Shown here piece after piece: positions 17,468 through 27,599 of a DNA stretch of 64,000 nt. A program made the translations under genes and the position numbers. The stretch's first letter is position 1. The number at the start of each line of letters is the position of its first letter. Source of the stretch: Pedobacter sp. HDW13. Lineage in GTDB: Bacteria > Bacteroidota > Bacteroidia > Sphingobacteriales > Sphingobacteriaceae. The stretch covers positions 186,001 to 250,000 of the forward strand of contig NZ_CP049868.1 in assembly GCF_011303555.1 (NCBI RefSeq). Direction: 5' to 3'. The notes beneath the pieces are model-generated. The model did no database searches, was not told where the DNA came from, and worked only from the letters and a program-made list of their open reading frames with translations.

Positions 17468-18335
17468 GTGATGTAGGAATTAAAATTCTGTCATTACTGG
17501 CATAAATGTTAAAACGGTCTTCCTTTAAGAAACCTAAAAGGGTGATACCAAATTCCGCAGCAAGTTCCACTGCAAGGCTGGATGGGGCACCGATAGCGGC
17601 GACAATTGCAATTCCCGCCATTGCTGCTTTCTGGATCAGCTCGAAACTTGCCCGCCCGCTCAACAGCAGTATGTACCTATCAAGGGGAAGCAGATCGCTT
17701 GCAAGCGCAGCGCCGATGAGTTTATCTAAGGCATTGTGACGGCCGACATCCTCCCTAACCATCAACGTTTCTCCCTCCATTGTAAAAAGGCCTGATGCAT
17801 GGATTCCACCCGTAGCAGAAAAATTGCTTTGCGCTAACCTCAGTTTGCGTGGCAGCTGGTAAAGAGTTTCAGGCGACAGGCGGAGTTCCTGCTCACAGCC
17901 CAAACCCGAATAAATACTTGAAGTCCTGATAGACTGTATTGATCCCTTGCCACAGACTCCACAACTGGAGGTGGTGTAAAAGTTACGCTCGGACTGCGAG
18001 AGATTAGGCATAAATCGATCACTGAATTCAACACAGACAATATTTTCCTTATCAAATTCACATGCCATTGCCAGGTGGGCAATAACAGTCACATCCTCCC
18101 TGGAAGATAAAATACCTTCAGTGAACAAAAAACCCAGTGCAAGCTCTAAATCATTCCCAGGTGTCCGCATGGTAACGGAGATATTTTTTTGGACTCGGGC
18201 ACCTGCAGGCCCGTATATTATCCGGATTTCTAGCGGTTCTTCCACAGAAAGAATGTCGAGCGCTGGGGAAGCAATAAATCCCGATACTTTTTTTACAGGC
18301 AAGTGTTTAATCGAAACCGATGGAATATCCCTCAT
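17457..18335 (-). CDS. fdhD: Formate dehydrogenase accessory sulfurtransferase FdhD
   Basis: FdhD hands sulfur from a cysteine desulfurase to the molybdenum cofactor of formate-dehydrogenase-type enzymes. The 292-aa protein has the essential loop SSCGVCGKGSI with Cys125 and Cys128, the segment ELALGFLFTEGI at about 63-74, and the later REDVGRHNALDKLIG and LSGRASFELIQKAAMAGI motifs that form the cofactor-binding face. It is the first gene of a three-gene operon: fdhD, the 116-aa protein (11-bp overlap) and the FdhF/YdeP-type oxidoreductase. That order strongly implies the oxidoreductase is its client. Confidence 0.95.
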   Translation of the reverse strand: MRDIPSVSIKHLPVKKVSGFIASPALDILSVEEPLEIRIIYGPAGARVQKNISVTMRTPGNDLELALGFLFTEGILSSREDVTVIAHLAMACEFDKENIVCVEFSDRFMPNLSQSERNFYTTSSCGVCGKGSIQSIRTSSIYSGLGCEQELRLSPETLYQLPRKLRLAQSNFSATGGIHASGLFTMEGETLMVREDVGRHNALDKLIGAALASDLLPLDRYILLLSGRASFELIQKAAMAGIAIVAAIGAPSSLAVELAAEFGITLLGFLKEDRFNIYASNDRILIPTSHEN

Positions 18336-18457
18336 AAAAATCGTTGCTAGTCAAAAATGAAATATAAATATACGGATTGAACAGAAAATTAGCTGCGCCC
18401 AACGTGCTTAATTTTCGCTGTTCTTACACAGCCCATAGCAGGTAGATATCGATCAAT

Positions 18458-18498
18458 AACATTGTTGAAATGGGAAGGAATCCCATTTCAACAATGTT
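18458..18498 (-). terminator. Hairpin downstream of dnaK, probable terminator
   Basis: A perfect 18-bp stem (AACATTGTTGAAATGGGA with its exact complement) around the loop AGGAA, placed 12 bases past the dnaK stop. The T-rich tract follows on the plus strand (ATTTTATTAATTTATTTT) and not on the minus strand, where dnaK reads; the stem alone may suffice or the hairpin may also block antisense transcription. Confidence 0.7.
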
Positions 18499-18509
18499 AT
18501 TTTATTAAT

Positions 18510-20399
18510 TTATTTTACGTCCTCAAAAGAAACGTCTGTCACATCATCCGGCCCCTCATTTACAGTTTGGCCTGCATTTTCAGTTCCCGGTGAAGGCTGA
18601 TCGGTTTTGTACATCTCCTCACTGGCACTGTTCCATGCTTTGGTCAGGTCTGTAAGTGAGGTATCGATAGCAGCAATATCCTGTTTCTCATGTGCATATT
18701 TCAGGGCAGCAAGTGCACCTTCAATAGCCTGCTTGTTATCTGCAGAAAGTTTTTCTCCGAACTCTTTCAATTGTTTTTCAGATTGGAAGATCTGGCTATC
18801 CGCGAGGTTAAGTTTATCCACCCGCTCCCTGGCCTCTTTGTCAGAAGCCTCGTTGGCCTTGGCGCTTTCCCTCATCTTTTCAACCTCTTCCTTACTCAGG
18901 CCGCTACCAGCCTCAATCCGTATTTTTTGCTCTTTATTGGTACCTTTGTCCTTTGCTGTCACATTAAGTATCCCATTGGAGTCGATATCGAACACGACCT
19001 CGATCTGGGGAATCCCCCTTGGTGCAGGTGGAAGTCCATCAAGGTTAAAGATGCCCAGGCTTTTATTATCCTTTGCCATGGTTCTGTCCCCTTGCAATAC
19101 ATGTACCTGAACACCCGGCTGGTTATCGGCTGCAGTAGAGAATACTTCTGATTTTTTTGCCGGTATGGTTGTATTCGCAGGAATTAAGGTTGTCATCACA
19201 CCGCCCATTGTCTCTATTCCCAATGAGAGCGGTGTCACATCCAGTAGCACCACATCCTTTACATCACCCGATAACACCGCACCCTGGATTGCAGCCCCCA
19301 ATGCAACCACCTCGTCAGGATTGACACCTTTACTAGGCTGTCTGCCAAAAAACTTCTCTACGATTTCCTGCACTTTGGGAATGCGGGTACTCCCACCTAC
19401 AAGGATAACCTCTTCGATATCTGCCGGTTTCAGCTTCGCATCTTTAAGGGCTGCCTCACAAGGTTTCAGACAGCGCGAAAATAAACTGTCCGATAGCTTT
19501 TCAAATTTTGCACGGGTCAATTTTTTTACTAGGTGCTTAGGAACTCCATCCACTGCTGTCACATAGGGCAGGTTGATTTCCGTTTCAGTAGCAGTTGAAA
19601 GTTCAACCTTGGCTTTCTCCGCTGCCTCCTTTAGACGCTGAAGTGCCATGGGATCCTTGCGCAGATCAATCCCCTCCTCTTTCTTGAATTCATCGGCCAT
19701 CCAGTCCATGATTACCTTATCGAAATCATCACCACCAAGGTGAGTATCACCATTGGTTGATTTAACCTCAAAAACACCATCACCAAGTTCAAGTACGGAA
19801 ATATCAAATGTTCCCCCTCCGAGATCGAAAACAGCTACTTTCTGGTTCTTATCTGCCTTTTGCAGGCCATAAGCCAACGCTGCTGCAGTTGGCTCATTTA
19901 CTATCCTTTTTACGTTGAGTCCCGCAATTTCACCTGCTTCCTTGGTTGCTTGTCTCTGGGCGTCATTAAAATATGCGGGAACGGTAATTACGGCATCTGT
20001 TATCTCCTGCCCTAGATAGTCCTCTGCGTTTTTCTTCATTTTCTGCAGGATGATAGCGGAGATCTCCTGTGGTGTATACAGCTTCCCGTCGATATCCACG
20101 CGGATGGTATCGTTGTCTCCGCGAACGACTTTATAGCTACAATGCTTTATTTCCTCTGTGACTTCATCGAAACGACGTCCCATAAAACGTTTGATGGACA
20201 TGATCGTATTTTGCGGATTGGTAATCGCCTGCCTTTTCGCTGGATCACCAACCTTACGTTCTCCATTTTTTAAAAAAGCCACAATTGAAGGAGTGGTTCT
20301 TTTTCCTTCATCGTTAGCGATCACTACCGGATCATTTCCTTCCATAACTGCCACGCAGCTATTGGTGGTTCCCAAGTCAATGCCTATAATTTTGCCCAT
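18510..20399 (-). CDS. dnaK: Chaperone protein DnaK (Hsp70)
   Basis: Full-length 629-aa Hsp70. The ATPase domain starts [20 protein letters not shown] and contains [13 protein letters not shown] and the phosphate loop [20 protein letters not shown]; the substrate-binding domain contains [19 protein letters not shown]; the C-terminus ends in the [12 protein letters not shown] type seen in the phylum. It folds and protects proteins with DnaJ and GrpE. It is monocistronic here with no grpE nearby; a CbpA-type DnaJ with CbpM lies 4 kb away, so this may be a second, stress-dedicated DnaK. I cannot tell from the window whether another dnaK exists. Confidence 0.96.
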   Translation of the reverse strand: MGKIIGIDLGTTNSCVAVMEGNDPVVIANDEGKRTTPSIVAFLKNGERKVGDPAKRQAITNPQNTIMSIKRFMGRRFDEVTEEIKHCSYKVVRGDNDTIRVDIDGKLYTPQEISAIILQKMKKNAEDYLGQEITDAVITVPAYFNDAQRQATKEAGEIAGLNVKRIVNEPTAAALAYGLQKADKNQKVAVFDLGGGTFDISVLELGDGVFEVKSTNGDTHLGGDDFDKVIMDWMADEFKKEEGIDLRKDPMALQRLKEAAEKAKVELSTATETEINLPYVTAVDGVPKHLVKKLTRAKFEKLSDSLFSRCLKPCEAALKDAKLKPADIEEVILVGGSTRIPKVQEIVEKFFGRQPSKGVNPDEVVALGAAIQGAVLSGDVKDVVLLDVTPLSLGIETMGGVMTTLIPANTTIPAKKSEVFSTAADNQPGVQVHVLQGDRTMAKDNKSLGIFNLDGLPPAPRGIPQIEVVFDIDSNGILNVTAKDKGTNKEQKIRIEAGSGLSKEEVEKMRESAKANEASDKEARERVDKLNLADSQIFQSEKQLKEFGEKLSADNKQAIEGALAALKYAHEKQDIAAIDTSLTDLTKAWNSASEEMYKTDQPSPGTENAGQTVNEGPDDVTDVSFEDVK

Positions 20400-21250
20400 A
20401 ATGTTAGATATAGTTTTAGTTAAAAATTTAATTATTTCAGATTAATACTTTCTTTCGCCAAAAACCCTGTCTATCGACATCATCTGTCTCCAAATAGCAG
20501 GTAATTACCTACTCCACAATACAAATCCCAATTCCTAATCCGTCTGGTGCCAAGGAAGCGTTCCGCATTCCTGATAACTATCAAATTTCATTGCATCAGT
20601 CAATACAATATTAGATAATAAAAAAACGGCATCTTGTGATATAACTATAGAATAGCATGAAAATAGTATCGTAAATTATCTATCTGAGATTTGCAAAAAA
20701 CGTCCAGACGTGCTGACCAACAAAAATAATCCTGCACCTTATGGCACAGCCAAGTAAGATTTTGGATAGCGTATAAAAAATAAATATTGGACCTGTGTAT
20801 TTTGGGTTACGGCTTGGATGAAGAGCGATTCGTTTAGGTTAAAAAAGCCATTAGGCAAAAGACAACCTGAAACATACCTTCGGCTTAGGTCCGAGCGACT
20901 GCTTGAAATAAAAAATATAAAAAAGAACATTCTGCCAATTGGCATTTTCCCGTTTAGGGCATCGGATAGCGACTAGGCTTTACTCAGTCAGGTATTATCA
21001 TAAACCCCTTAACTTCGGCCTGATTATTAAAATTAACATTTTTTTTCAATATCCCCATGAATTAGCAAGTAATATTAATAGGATCGAAGAAACACTCAGT
21101 ACAACCAAACTATAACCATCAAGTTGGGTATGCCACCAGCGGGCATAGATTTCCCCTTAGCCTGAAACAGCAACATTAAATGATACTGGCGAAATTAAGG
21201 TATGTTACGATCACAAAAAAATGATTAATCGATATCAATATAACTGCCTT
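20400..21250. other. Long intergenic stretch upstream of dnaK
   Basis: About 850 bases with no credible gene on either strand; a 68-codon minus-strand frame near 20739-20945 has no protein-like pattern. The dnaK promoter must lie near 20400-20600. I looked for CIRCE (inverted TTAGCACTC) and found none. A structured RNA could hide here, but I recognise no known family. Confidence 0.4.
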
Positions 21251-22065
21251 TTACGTCAATGGTATTTTTTCAAATTCAAAACGTTTCTTGAGATTGGCAA
21301 TCGCATCGCTCAACGCCTGTTGAAAATCTTCCTCGACCGAGAATCTGATCCAGAAGCTAACTTGAAAGCTACATACAGATCCCGATACTCCTGTGTAAAA
21401 AAAAGATGTCTTATGGTTGGAATATGGAGACCCAGTTTGCCAATTTCATCGAGCGCTATTTCCTTAATTTTATCAAGATCGCTTTGCAAGGGGACTGCCC
21501 AGGTAAAACTCACCTGCCTTGTCCCAAATACGCTATAATTGGTAAAGGTATTGTTATAGATAATCTGGTTGGGTACGAATACCTTCTGCCCCGTGATATT
21601 TGCTATTGCCGTGGTGAGCCAGGATATTTCAAGTACGGTGCCGTATGCATTATCTAACTCTACCCAGTCCCCGACCCTTATAGGCCTTTCCAGACTGAGC
21701 AGCAGGCCAGCAAAAGCATTTGATGCGATATCTTTGAACGCAAAGCCAGCAACAATACCAATGACGCCTGCACCCGCAAGCAATTTAGTCAGAATCTGTT
21801 CCAGTCCAAGTATTTCAAGAGAAATGAATAGCCCCAAACATATGACAAGGAAATAGATGCACGCGGCTATAAACTTTGCCACATCTAAATTGAATTTGAC
21901 GATTTTGGAATAAAAACGCAGGCTAATTTTTTTTGCTCCCCTCGCCAAAAGGATAAAAAGCATCAATGTTCCCAGTGCCAGTATGATCCGGGGAAGAAAA
22001 TTCACCAATGCCATTTCCCAAACTCTCCAATCCAGATTAGATCCTATGAGCTTTTCCATGACCAA
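21251..22065 (-). CDS. MscS-type mechanosensitive ion channel, frameshifted near the C-terminus
   Basis: Small-conductance mechanosensitive channel that releases solutes under osmotic downshock. Three transmembrane helices (about residues 20-40, 60-85, 90-110) are followed by the pore-lining helix and MscS beta domain: LAGAGVIGIVAGFAFKDIAS, NAFAGLLLSLERPIRVGDWV and FVPNQIIYNNTFTNYS. The frame as read stops at 21310 in nonsense, but one extra A in the run 21365-21367 (T in the gene) restores FQVSFWIRFSVEEDFQQALS and a proper end KKRFEFEKIPLT at 21251, giving 271 aa. I annotate the restored gene. Confidence 0.88.
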
Positions 22066-22140
22066 ATACTCGGTTTTTTGTTAAGTTGAAATAAAATATA
22101 TACTAGATTAAATTCTTTAACGTCCTGATAAGATCGCGGT

Positions 22141-22574
22141 TTATGTTTTATCTGTTTTCTTTTCGAAGCTGATCATCCAGTTAATGCCAAACTGATCAAC
22201 AACCATCCCAAAATAAGCACCCCAGAACGTATCGGTTAGTGGACTAGAGATCTGTCCAAACTGAGCAAACCCGTTGAAAACCCGATCCGCCTCATTCCTA
22301 GTGTCAGCGGAAACAGAAACTGAAAAATTGTTCCCTTGCACCAATGAATCACTCCCGCACTGACATCACAGCCCATTAGACACGAGTTTCCTATTGGAAG
22401 GGAAATATGCAGAATGTGGTCACGCTGCGACTCCCCTACTTGAAAAATAAGATTCTGTGGCATCTGACTAAATCTGGACAACTGTCCAAATTCCCCACCA
22501 AAAATCGATTTGTAAAAATTGAATGCTTCCTCACATGTTCCGTCGAAAGTCAAATAAGTGTCTGTGGTCGCCAT
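22141..22574 (-). CDS. VOC-family PhnB/glyoxalase-like protein, frameshifted
   Basis: The N-terminal frame (from 22574) reads TDTYLTFDGTCEEAFNFYKS, then IFGGEFGQLSRFSQMP, the opening of PhnB-like VOC proteins. The C-terminal half is in the next frame (ending 22141): NNFSVSVSADTRNEADRVFN, then LTDTFWGAYFGMVVDQFGIN and WMISFEKK. One additional base in the CCC at 22354-22356 joins them as a 144-aa protein, a normal length. Members of this branch are metal-binding-fold proteins with mostly unknown substrates. It lies 75 bp upstream of the MscS gene on the same strand. Confidence 0.85.
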
Positions 22575-23461
22575 TGTGAAATTAGTTTAATTGAACTGAA
22601 AAAGATTGTTTTTAAGTATAAGATGTTATCGATGCTTAAGCAGGATATTATTTTAAAACCTAAAAAAACCATGCAACCTTCACGCTTAGGCCATACACAA
22701 AACAGAGACAGCCCCGGACGCAAGGACAAAGACTGGCCGGGGATAATAGCTTCGGCGAGCCGCCGCCATGCGTTGCTTGTATTTCATAGGTAAATATTCC
22801 CCTCAGTTTAAAAAAGTTCTTCAAGCACTTTATCATGCTTTGTGTGGAATAAATTTTTATGTTTATATTTAGGCTTAACAATGCAGATTCAGATAGAAAT
22901 AAAAATATTTTAACGGCATAAACCGGGCATTCCGATCAAATTCATAACAGACCCATTCCCAGCATCCCAGGATTTTTCAAGCGCATTAAGGTAGCCTAAT
23001 TAGAACATTTTTTGATTCAATTCACCAATACAATGATAGCCAATGGCAAAGGATATTCTAGAAATTATAATTGTTGTATTTCGTGAAAATAATATCGAAT
23101 AATATGCATTTGAGGAAAATCTGAGCTGTATCACATTTACAACAGCTAAATTTGACTTATGCATTTTAAAATTCTATGCGTGAACAAGAAAAAAACATAT
23201 GCCTATAAACATAAAAAGCACAGAGCTTATTTGCATTAGAGCAAAGCACGAGTTCATTAATTTTTTGCTTTCTCTGTGAGAGTCTTGCATCACTCCGCCT
23301 ATTTTTTAGGTAGTTTTTATAATGGAAATCAGTGATGCAAGGGCTTCTTGCAGGCGAGATCAATTTTGATAATAATTGATTTGACGAAGTGCCTACTACA
23401 ACAACACCTATTACAACAAAAAGATCAGATAAAATTGATAACTACAAATAAACCGACAAGC
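22575..23461. other. Long non-coding stretch upstream of the peroxidase gene
   Basis: About 890 bases without a convincing gene. Near 22711-22744 is a GC-rich inverted pair (CCCCGG and CCGGGG) and at 23284-23341 an 11-bp inverted repeat, listed separately. Open frames on the minus strand (22660-22881 and 23166-23363) do not look like protein. The frame of the peroxidase extends back to a TTG at 23348, but those 38 codons look non-coding. Confidence 0.4.
23284..23341. repeat. 11-bp perfect inverted repeat upstream of the Dyp peroxidase
   Basis: CTTGCATCACT at 23284-23294 is mirrored by AGTGATGCAAG at 23331-23341, 36 bases apart, with a smaller CCTATTTTTTAGG fold between them. It lies about 120 bases before the peroxidase start. 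It could be an operator with two half-sites or part of an RNA hairpin; there is no further evidence. Confidence 0.35.
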
Positions 23462-24403
23462 GTGAATCAACCACAAAATGTAACAGACTATCCAAATAAC
23501 AACACCATTTTCACAGTCTGGAAATTCAAAGATGGTGCAGCCATCAGGCCAGCCTTTGAGAAATTATGTGCCTTGGTAGAAAACATAAATCGCTCCTATG
23601 CGATCCGTATTGTTAAGGGACGGACAAGTTGCGTCCTGGGTGTCGGACATGATGCCTGGAAAAAACTCGGACTACCCACCCCCCTCCCAAGAGAGCTAGC
23701 CGAATTCGAGCCCATTGTTGGAGATCGACACACCGCAGTGTCCACGCCAGGAGACCTACACCTACATTTACGGGCACTGGACATGGGTATATGTTTCGAC
23801 ATGGCCAGCGACATTACAGCGGTGCTCGAGTCCGTCGCCGAATGCACCCTGGAGATACATGGTTTCAGATACTGGGACGGCCGCTCTATACTGGGCTTTG
23901 TAGACGGCACAGAAAATCCCATAGGAGATGAAAGGCAACTTTTCGCCCTTGTCGGTGATGAAGATCCCGTTTACAAAGGTGGGAGTTACCTGTTTGTACA
24001 AAAGTATCTGCATGAGATGAAAAATTGGACAGCATTGTCTACCCAGGATCAGGAAAAGGTCATTGGCCGTTATAAAATGAGCGACATCGAAATGACTGAT
24101 GAGGTAAAGCCAAGCAATTCGCACAGTGCGCTGGCAGGAATAGAAGATTCCGCTGGGAACGACCTTAAGATCATCAGAGACAACATGCCTTTTGGACATC
24201 CGGCAAAAGGAGAAGTTGGCACCTACTTCATTGCCTATGCCAATACATTCAGCACCGTAAAAGAAATGCTAACCAGAATGTTTATTGGAAGTCCTCCAGG
24301 AAATTCTGACCGGATACTTGACTTCAGTACCGCTAAGACCGGTACACTTTATTTTGTGCCAACCATTACGATGCTTCAGAATTATTCGGCAACTTCCGAA
24401 TAA
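23462..24403 (+). CDS. Dyp-type heme peroxidase
   Basis: Dye-decolorising-type peroxidase that uses H2O2 with a b-type heme. The family motif GFVDGTENP carries the distal aspartate; the proximal heme histidine is expected in the KPSNSHSAL segment, and the distal arginine in IIRDNMPFG. The protein ends at residue 313 with the start chosen. The frame lacks an upstream ATG; the family start aligns with NQPQNVTDYPNNNTIF, so the GTG at 23462 is used. No signal peptide is seen, so it is cytoplasmic or carried as cargo. The neighbouring chaperone and catalase genes fit an oxidative-stress role. Confidence 0.88.
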   Translation: MNQPQNVTDYPNNNTIFTVWKFKDGAAIRPAFEKLCALVENINRSYAIRIVKGRTSCVLGVGHDAWKKLGLPTPLPRELAEFEPIVGDRHTAVSTPGDLHLHLRALDMGICFDMASDITAVLESVAECTLEIHGFRYWDGRSILGFVDGTENPIGDERQLFALVGDEDPVYKGGSYLFVQKYLHEMKNWTALSTQDQEKVIGRYKMSDIEMTDEVKPSNSHSALAGIEDSAGNDLKIIRDNMPFGHPAKGEVGTYFIAYANTFSTVKEMLTRMFIGSPPGNSDRILDFSTAKTGTLYFVPTITMLQNYSATSE

Positions 24404-24507
24404 TTTGATCAACGAAAATGAACAATTCTGCCTGCGAAGAAAAATGGCTCCATCCATTAAACCAAGATTCAAATTTAAGACAACTTATTTAAAGATAACC
24501 CAGCCAA

Positions 24508-25428
24508 ATGGATTACATTGATTATTACAAAGTTCTTGGTGTTGGCAAAAGTGCTACGCCCGATGAGATCAAGAAGGCATATCGCAAATTAGCCCGCCAG
24601 CATCATCCCGATCTGAACCCTAATGACCCCGCTGCGGGAAAACTTTTCCAGCAGATCAATGAAGCCAATGAAGTGCTCAGCGATCCAGAGAAAAGAAAAA
24701 AATATGATCAGTACGGAAAGGATTGGAAAAACGCAGAACAGTTTGAAGAGGCACGCAGGCAACAGCAGCAACAACAGTCTGCATACAGTGGAGGTAACCC
24801 TTTTGGAGGTCAGGGAGGGTATTATTCAAGCGATGATGATGGAGACTTTTCTGACTTTTTTGCTTCGATGTTCGGAAACCGCGGAGGCTCAAGGGGAGGC
24901 AGGCAGTCCCATTTTAAGGGGCAGGACCTTCGTGCCACACTCCAACTCAATCTATCAGATGCATACCATACCCATAAACAAACCTTTACCATAAATGGGA
25001 AAAATATCAGGATCACAATTCCAGCGGGCGTGGAAAACGGCCAGGAAATCAAAATTAACGGGTATGGCGCCGATGGCGTTAATGGGGGGCCAAAGGGTGA
25101 CCTGTATATCACCGTTGAAGTCAAAAACAATACCTCTTTCATACGCAAGGGAAATGATCTGCATTCAACCTTACCGTTAAATCTTTACAAAGCGATACTT
25201 GGAGGGGAGGAAATGATCGATACAATGAGCGGAAAAGTAAAGCTGAACATAATACCAGAAACACAGAACGGTAAAAAAGTCCGGTTAAAAGGCAAGGGTT
25301 TTCCTGTATACAAGAAGGAAGGCATCTTTGGAGACCTGTATGTGACCTTTGAGATACAGATGCCAAAGAACCTGACCGTACGGGAAAAAGAGCTGTTTGA
25401 ACAACTTGCAAAAGAATCCAAAAAATAA
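24508..25428 (+). CDS. cbpA: CbpA-type DnaJ co-chaperone
   Basis: A 306-aa type II J protein. The J domain covers residues 1-70 with the HPD tripeptide at 33-35; a Gly/Ser-rich linker covers about 90-130 ([22 protein letters not shown]); the C-terminal substrate-binding domains follow ([16 protein letters not shown], then [16 protein letters not shown] and GDLYITVEV). The zinc finger of classical DnaJ is absent. It stimulates the ATPase of DnaK and directs substrates to it. The next gene, 8 bases downstream, encodes the CbpM-type modulator, the standard cbpA-cbpM pair. Confidence 0.93.
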   Translation: MDYIDYYKVLGVGKSATPDEIKKAYRKLARQHHPDLNPNDPAAGKLFQQINEANEVLSDPEKRKKYDQYGKDWKNAEQFEEARRQQQQQQSAYSGGNPFGGQGGYYSSDDDGDFSDFFASMFGNRGGSRGGRQSHFKGQDLRATLQLNLSDAYHTHKQTFTINGKNIRITIPAGVENGQEIKINGYGADGVNGGPKGDLYITVEVKNNTSFIRKGNDLHSTLPLNLYKAILGGEEMIDTMSGKVKLNIIPETQNGKKVRLKGKGFPVYKKEGIFGDLYVTFEIQMPKNLTVREKELFEQLAKESKK

Positions 25429-25436
25429 TAAAGCCG

Positions 25437-25751
25437 ATGGAAAATTTAACAAAGATTTCAGTAGAACTGTGCTGTATCTACTATAAAATTGAATTGTCTT
25501 TTATACAAAAACTGGATCAACATGGATTAATAAGCCTTATTTCCTCAGGTAAAGAGGCCTTCATTACCTATGAGCAGCTGAACGACCTGGAGAAATACAT
25601 TCATTTTCACTATGATCTGGAGATCAACATGGAAGGTATTGAAACGGTTGTGCACCTTCTAAACAGGATCAAAAAGCTCCAGCAAGAAGTAAAACTCCTT
25701 CGAAACTATGAACAAGAAGAACACTTCCCAGACCTTGATGCGGAAACCTAA
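25437..25751 (+). CDS. cbpM: CbpM-type chaperone modulator (MerR_2 fold)
   Basis: A 104-aa helical protein starting 8 bases after the J-protein stop. The segments FIQKLDQHGLISL and FITYEQLNDLEKYIHFHYDL, then LEINMEGIETVVHLLNRIKK match the CbpM family, which binds the J domain of CbpA and reduces its action on DnaK. It is translationally close to and surely co-transcribed with cbpA. The C-terminus is acidic (QEEHFPDLDAE). Confidence 0.85.
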   Translation: MENLTKISVELCCIYYKIELSFIQKLDQHGLISLISSGKEAFITYEQLNDLEKYIHFHYDLEINMEGIETVVHLLNRIKKLQQEVKLLRNYEQEEHFPDLDAET

Positions 25752-25791
25752 ACTAAATCAACATAACTCAAGCCACATTATTAATTGTTAA

Positions 25792-26643
25792 ATGTCTAAA
25801 ACAAAGAGCTACATTGGGCATCTTGGCAGTGATCCAAGTTCCGAGAACAAAGCTTTCGTAGAATATAAGTATTTTGATAACGCCAGCATGCTCACCGCTT
25901 CCCTTGACGGCGATTACTTCGCCCTGATACTATTTGAAAGCGGGACGGGAGAGCAAAGCATCGCTTCTCAAAAACAAATTATCAAGCCACAGCAAATCTG
26001 CATATGCTCACCCGGAGAGATTCCACAATGGAAGTTCCAGAATGAGCCAAAGGGTCAAATCCTGCTGATAAAGCGGCCATTGATTGAGACCTTTCCCGCA
26101 ATTTTGCAATTTTCGTTTTTGGGACATAATGAGCACTCCCTCCTGGATCTGGATACGGAAATGTACGAAAAAGTTTATGCAGAATTTTTGGCCATTGACA
26201 AGGAACTGTCTGCATCCACTGTTTTCAGTGAGCTGGTCAATGCAAGATGTCGTCTAATCGGCCTGATGATCACCCTATGGGTAGAGCATACTTTTGGCGA
26301 TCATTCGCCGCACCGGTCCAAATCCATAGCCTATAAATTCCAGGCCATGGTTGACAAGCATTTCAAAACCCAGAAGTCGGTTTCATTCTATGCTAGCCAC
26401 CTTTGCATCACATCCAATTATCTCGGGGTCCTATGCAAAAAACAGTATAAGATGTCTGCATTAGATTTTATTCAGGAACGTATTTTGCTCGAGGCAAAGA
26501 GATTGCTTCACAGCTCTGACCGATCCATCAAAGAAATTGCTTTTGATTTGGGTTTTAAGAGTCAGACATATTTCTGTTATTTCTTCAAAGTCAAAACAAG
26601 TCTAACACCGAGGGAATACAAGATAATTTTAGGAAAATCTTAA
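25792..26643 (+). CDS. AraC family transcriptional regulator
   Basis: A 283-aa regulator with a C-terminal HTH_18 domain at about residues 185-280 (ERILLEAKRLLHSSDRSIKE, then FDLGFKSQTYFCYFFKVKTS and LTPREYK). The N-terminal half is beta-rich, like other AraC sensing domains (PQQICICSPGEIPQWKF). It follows cbpM by 40 bases on the same strand and may belong to the same transcript. It is of the same subfamily as the two AraC genes at 3.7-5.8 kb. Effector unknown. Confidence 0.9.
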   Translation: MSKTKSYIGHLGSDPSSENKAFVEYKYFDNASMLTASLDGDYFALILFESGTGEQSIASQKQIIKPQQICICSPGEIPQWKFQNEPKGQILLIKRPLIETFPAILQFSFLGHNEHSLLDLDTEMYEKVYAEFLAIDKELSASTVFSELVNARCRLIGLMITLWVEHTFGDHSPHRSKSIAYKFQAMVDKHFKTQKSVSFYASHLCITSNYLGVLCKKQYKMSALDFIQERILLEAKRLLHSSDRSIKEIAFDLGFKSQTYFCYFFKVKTSLTPREYKIILGKS

Positions 26644-26744
26644 AAATTAAACATAAAAAAAAATCAACCTACTGACTTTAAATATATAAGCCTATAAAAA
26701 ACGAGCAAACTGAGATAAAAAAGTGAATTAATAAACAGTTCAAA

Positions 26745-26942
26745 ATGAGAAGAGGCAAAATCAAAAGTATATGTTTAACAAATCGTTCTGGAATCATCAT
26801 TGATGAAAACGAACAAACAATCAGCTTCAACCGGCTAGAGGATTTAGATTTGGAGTTGAATGAAGCCGTGTTCTTTGAGATAGAAATGAAGGAAAATGGA
26901 CTTGAGGCAGTAAACATTGCCAAAATGCAAATATCCCCGTAG
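26745..26942 (+). CDS. Small cold-shock-domain-like protein
   Basis: A 65-aa protein beginning MRRGKIKSICLTNRSGIIID, then FNRLEDLDLELNEAVFFEIE and GLEAVNIAK. The order (basic G-x-I/V-K start, G-I-I-x-D-E-N, hydrophobic LEL-N-E, FEIE, GLEAVNI) follows a cold-shock OB fold, but the RNP aromatic residues are mostly replaced, so nucleic-acid binding is uncertain. It starts about 100 bases after the AraC gene and precedes the DUF1003 gene. Confidence 0.6.
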   Translation: MRRGKIKSICLTNRSGIIIDENEQTISFNRLEDLDLELNEAVFFEIEMKENGLEAVNIAKMQISP

Positions 26943-27038
26943 TTAAAAACTATAGTGATGCTGAGATTGGGTCGTTGCATTAGTATTCCAATCACAAGCA
27001 ATAGTAATATTTATTTGTTTTAAAACCAAAAGACTGAA

Positions 27039-27455
27039 ATGATAAACAAGGGAAAAAATTGGTATCAAATCCATAAGGATGCGATGACCTTCGGACAAAA
27101 ATTGGCAGACAATGTAGCGACAGGGATGGGATCCTGGCGGTTTATTATTATCCAAACCATAATAGTTGGGCTATGGATGATACTAAATGTGATTGCTTTC
27201 ATCGCTCACTGGGATCCATATCCATACATCTTGCTTAATCTTTTGTTCTCAACTCAGGCCGCTTATGCGGCACCAATAATCATGATGGCTCAAAACCGCC
27301 AGAATGAACGAGATCGAGCTCAGGCAAATGAAGATTTCAAGACAAATGTGGAGGCAAAAAAAGAAATCGAACAATTACAGATTCGATTGAACTCTATTGA
27401 GGTGGATAAGCTAGATAAAATCCTGGCTCTATTGGAAAAACTAGATAAAAGTTAA
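27039..27455 (+). CDS. DUF1003 membrane protein
   Basis: A 138-aa protein of the DUF1003 family. After a short polar start the motif GMGSWRFIIIQTIIVGLWMI opens the first membrane helix; WDPYPYILLNLLFSTQAAYA and APIIMMAQNRQNERDR follow the second. The tail, about residues 95-138, is a charged coiled coil (EAKKEIEQLQIRLNSIEVDK). Family function unknown; members recur in stress-gene clusters. It ends a plus-strand run that starts with the peroxidase. Confidence 0.9.
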   Translation: MINKGKNWYQIHKDAMTFGQKLADNVATGMGSWRFIIIQTIIVGLWMILNVIAFIAHWDPYPYILLNLLFSTQAAYAAPIIMMAQNRQNERDRAQANEDFKTNVEAKKEIEQLQIRLNSIEVDKLDKILALLEKLDKS

Positions 27456-27599
27456 CAGTAATCATCCGGTAAGCAGGACATTATTAATAACAAGCGTTAC
27501 CAAAAGTACCCAGCTCCAATTGGCAATATTATTATATCAATTGATTTTTTGTTGTAGCCCCCCTTCTTTACCATGGAGCAAGCTGTCCAAAACAATAAG

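Noticed and set aside
20400-20700. CIRCE element for HrcA control of dnaK
   Set aside because: No TTAGCACTC inverted pair is present upstream of dnaK.
20739-20945. 68-codon minus-strand frame upstream of dnaK
   Set aside because: Phenylalanine/serine-rich nonsense translation; no start signals.
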